64,000 bases of DNA, taken from the NCBI RefSeq assembly GCF_021028955.1, contig NZ_JAIWPE010000053.1, positions 1 to 64,000 of the forward strand, written 5' to 3'. A program made the translations under genes and the position numbers. Below the pieces are notes generated by a model. That model saw nothing but the letters and a program-made list of their open reading frames with translations. It did no database searches and had not been told where the DNA came from. Source of the DNA: Salipaludibacillus sp. CUR1 (GTDB lineage: Bacteria > Bacillota > Bacilli > Bacillales > Salisediminibacteriaceae). Shown here piece by piece: positions 63,380-64,000 of the stretch (positions are counted from its first letter, which is position 1; each line of letters starts with the position of its first letter).

Positions 63380-63404
63380 TTTTACTGTGACGTCTGATGG
63401 GAAT
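63380..63404 (+). promoter_or_regulatory. SigB-type promoter of the second stress gene
   Basis: TTTTAC (within GTTTTAC), 13 bases, GGGAAT, then ATAACCC and TGTAACATCAAGA. Its spacing and downstream 25 bases match the promoter at 62061. Confidence 0.6.
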
Positions 63405-63457
63405 ATAACCCATGTAACATCAAGAATTAATAAGCAAAAAATAGGAGGTTATATAAT

Positions 63458-63928
63458 ATGGATAAAACTGTGATTGGTGTATATGAATCAGAGCGAGAGG
63501 TAGTTGCTGGAGTAGAAACTCTTAAAGCGAAAGGCTATGAACCTGAAGAAATTACAATGGTTGCAAACGATAGTGAAGAAACCTCCTGGATAAGAAAGGA
63601 AACCAATGTCAGTGAAGAAACAAGCGTCGGAAAAGCTGACGGGGGTCAAGATGGAGATGACTCTTTTTGGGAAAAAGTAAAGTCTGCTTTTAGCAGTGAG
63701 GATAAAACGTATAACCACGAAAAGGGATATGTTGAGAAGTTTAAAGCCTTAGGATTTTCCGAAAAGGAAGCACATGACTATGACTCCCATGTACGGGACG
63801 GAAAAATAGTCGTGTTAGTACCTGAAAAGGGGAACAGTATTAGAGAAGGCGGAACTTCAGAACTGACAGATTACGGAAATAACCTATCTGAAGCTGATAC
63901 GGCACGCAGAGCAAGAGACAATCAATAG
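63458..63928 (+). CDS. General stress protein, YflT-like domain only
   Basis: A 156-residue acidic protein, paralogue of residues 1-155 of the preceding protein (VIGVYESEREVVAGVETLKAKGYEPEEIT, SEETSWIRKETNVSEETS, DSFWEKVKSAF, EAHDYDSHVRDGKIVVL, TDYGNNLSEADTARR). It ends where the DUF2382 part would begin. A SigB-like promoter and GGAGG (AATAGGAGG) precede it. It looks like a tandem duplication in which one copy kept or gained the DUF2382 tail. Function unknown, stress-related. Confidence 0.85.
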   Translation: MDKTVIGVYESEREVVAGVETLKAKGYEPEEITMVANDSEETSWIRKETNVSEETSVGKADGGQDGDDSFWEKVKSAFSSEDKTYNHEKGYVEKFKALGFSEKEAHDYDSHVRDGKIVVLVPEKGNSIREGGTSELTDYGNNLSEADTARRARDNQ

Positions 63929-64000
63929 ACACTCATTCTTCAGGAAAAAAGAGGAGCAAAGGTTGTTCCTATAACTAAAATATAACAGATAAAAAAGGCA

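Overview
The window looks like chromosomal DNA of a spore-forming Bacillaceae bacterium, probably from a saline or alkaline habitat. The pointers are AGGAGG-type ribosome sites with frequent TTG and GTG starts, SigB-type promoters, a perfect Bacillus-type Fur box, a sporulenol-synthase-type cyclase, an LPxTA-type sorting signal and several Bacillus-specific small membrane families (DUF2512, DUF2500, DUF3953). Family names come from recognising motifs by eye; no database search was run. I see no rRNA, tRNA, prophage, intact insertion sequence or CRISPR array.

0-25 kb is mostly single genes of accessory character: an Rgg-like regulator divergent from an amidohydrolase, an AEC transporter, many small membrane proteins, an iron alcohol dehydrogenase divergent from an HTH regulator with a large inverted repeat between them, malate:quinone oxidoreductase (mqo), an acetyltransferase, a membrane/VOC fusion, a Phd/RelE-type toxin-antitoxin pair behind five 11-bp phased repeats, and a PD-(D/E)XK-like nuclease/DUF2075 helicase. 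21.1-23.4 kb is a scarred stretch with REP-like palindromes, truncated or nonsense-bearing reading frames and a decayed dihydrouridine synthase fragment.

25.4-32.5 kb is the most distinctive unit: a tight six-gene operon with a GntR/UTRA regulator, a sulfoacetaldehyde acetyltransferase (Xsc)-like enzyme, a second full-length thiamine-diphosphate enzyme, a bile-acid/sodium-symporter-family transporter and two short-chain dehydrogenases. It suggests import and breakdown of a small acid, possibly a C2-C3 sulfonate, but the usual Xsc partners (pta, taurine or isethionate enzymes, sulfite exporter) are absent, so the substrate is open.

32.5-46.6 kb holds an aldo/keto reductase, an AtoE-type short-chain fatty acid transporter whose ribosome site may be hidden in a hairpin, a UbiA-type prenyltransferase with a decayed paralogue 3 kb away, an S41 peptidase, an MFS transporter, an aldehyde dehydrogenase and two arrays of a 20-21 bp ATCAGCGA repeat. 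46.7-54.4 kb holds a Fur-controlled siderophore ABC importer, a glutathione peroxidase and a MacB-like ABC system. 54.7-64 kb holds the cyclase (sqhC-like), a LysM protein, katG and two paralogous general stress proteins with matching SigB promoters. Iron uptake, peroxide defence (Gpx, KatG) and SigB stress genes lie close together, which fits stress adaptation but is not evidence of one regulon.
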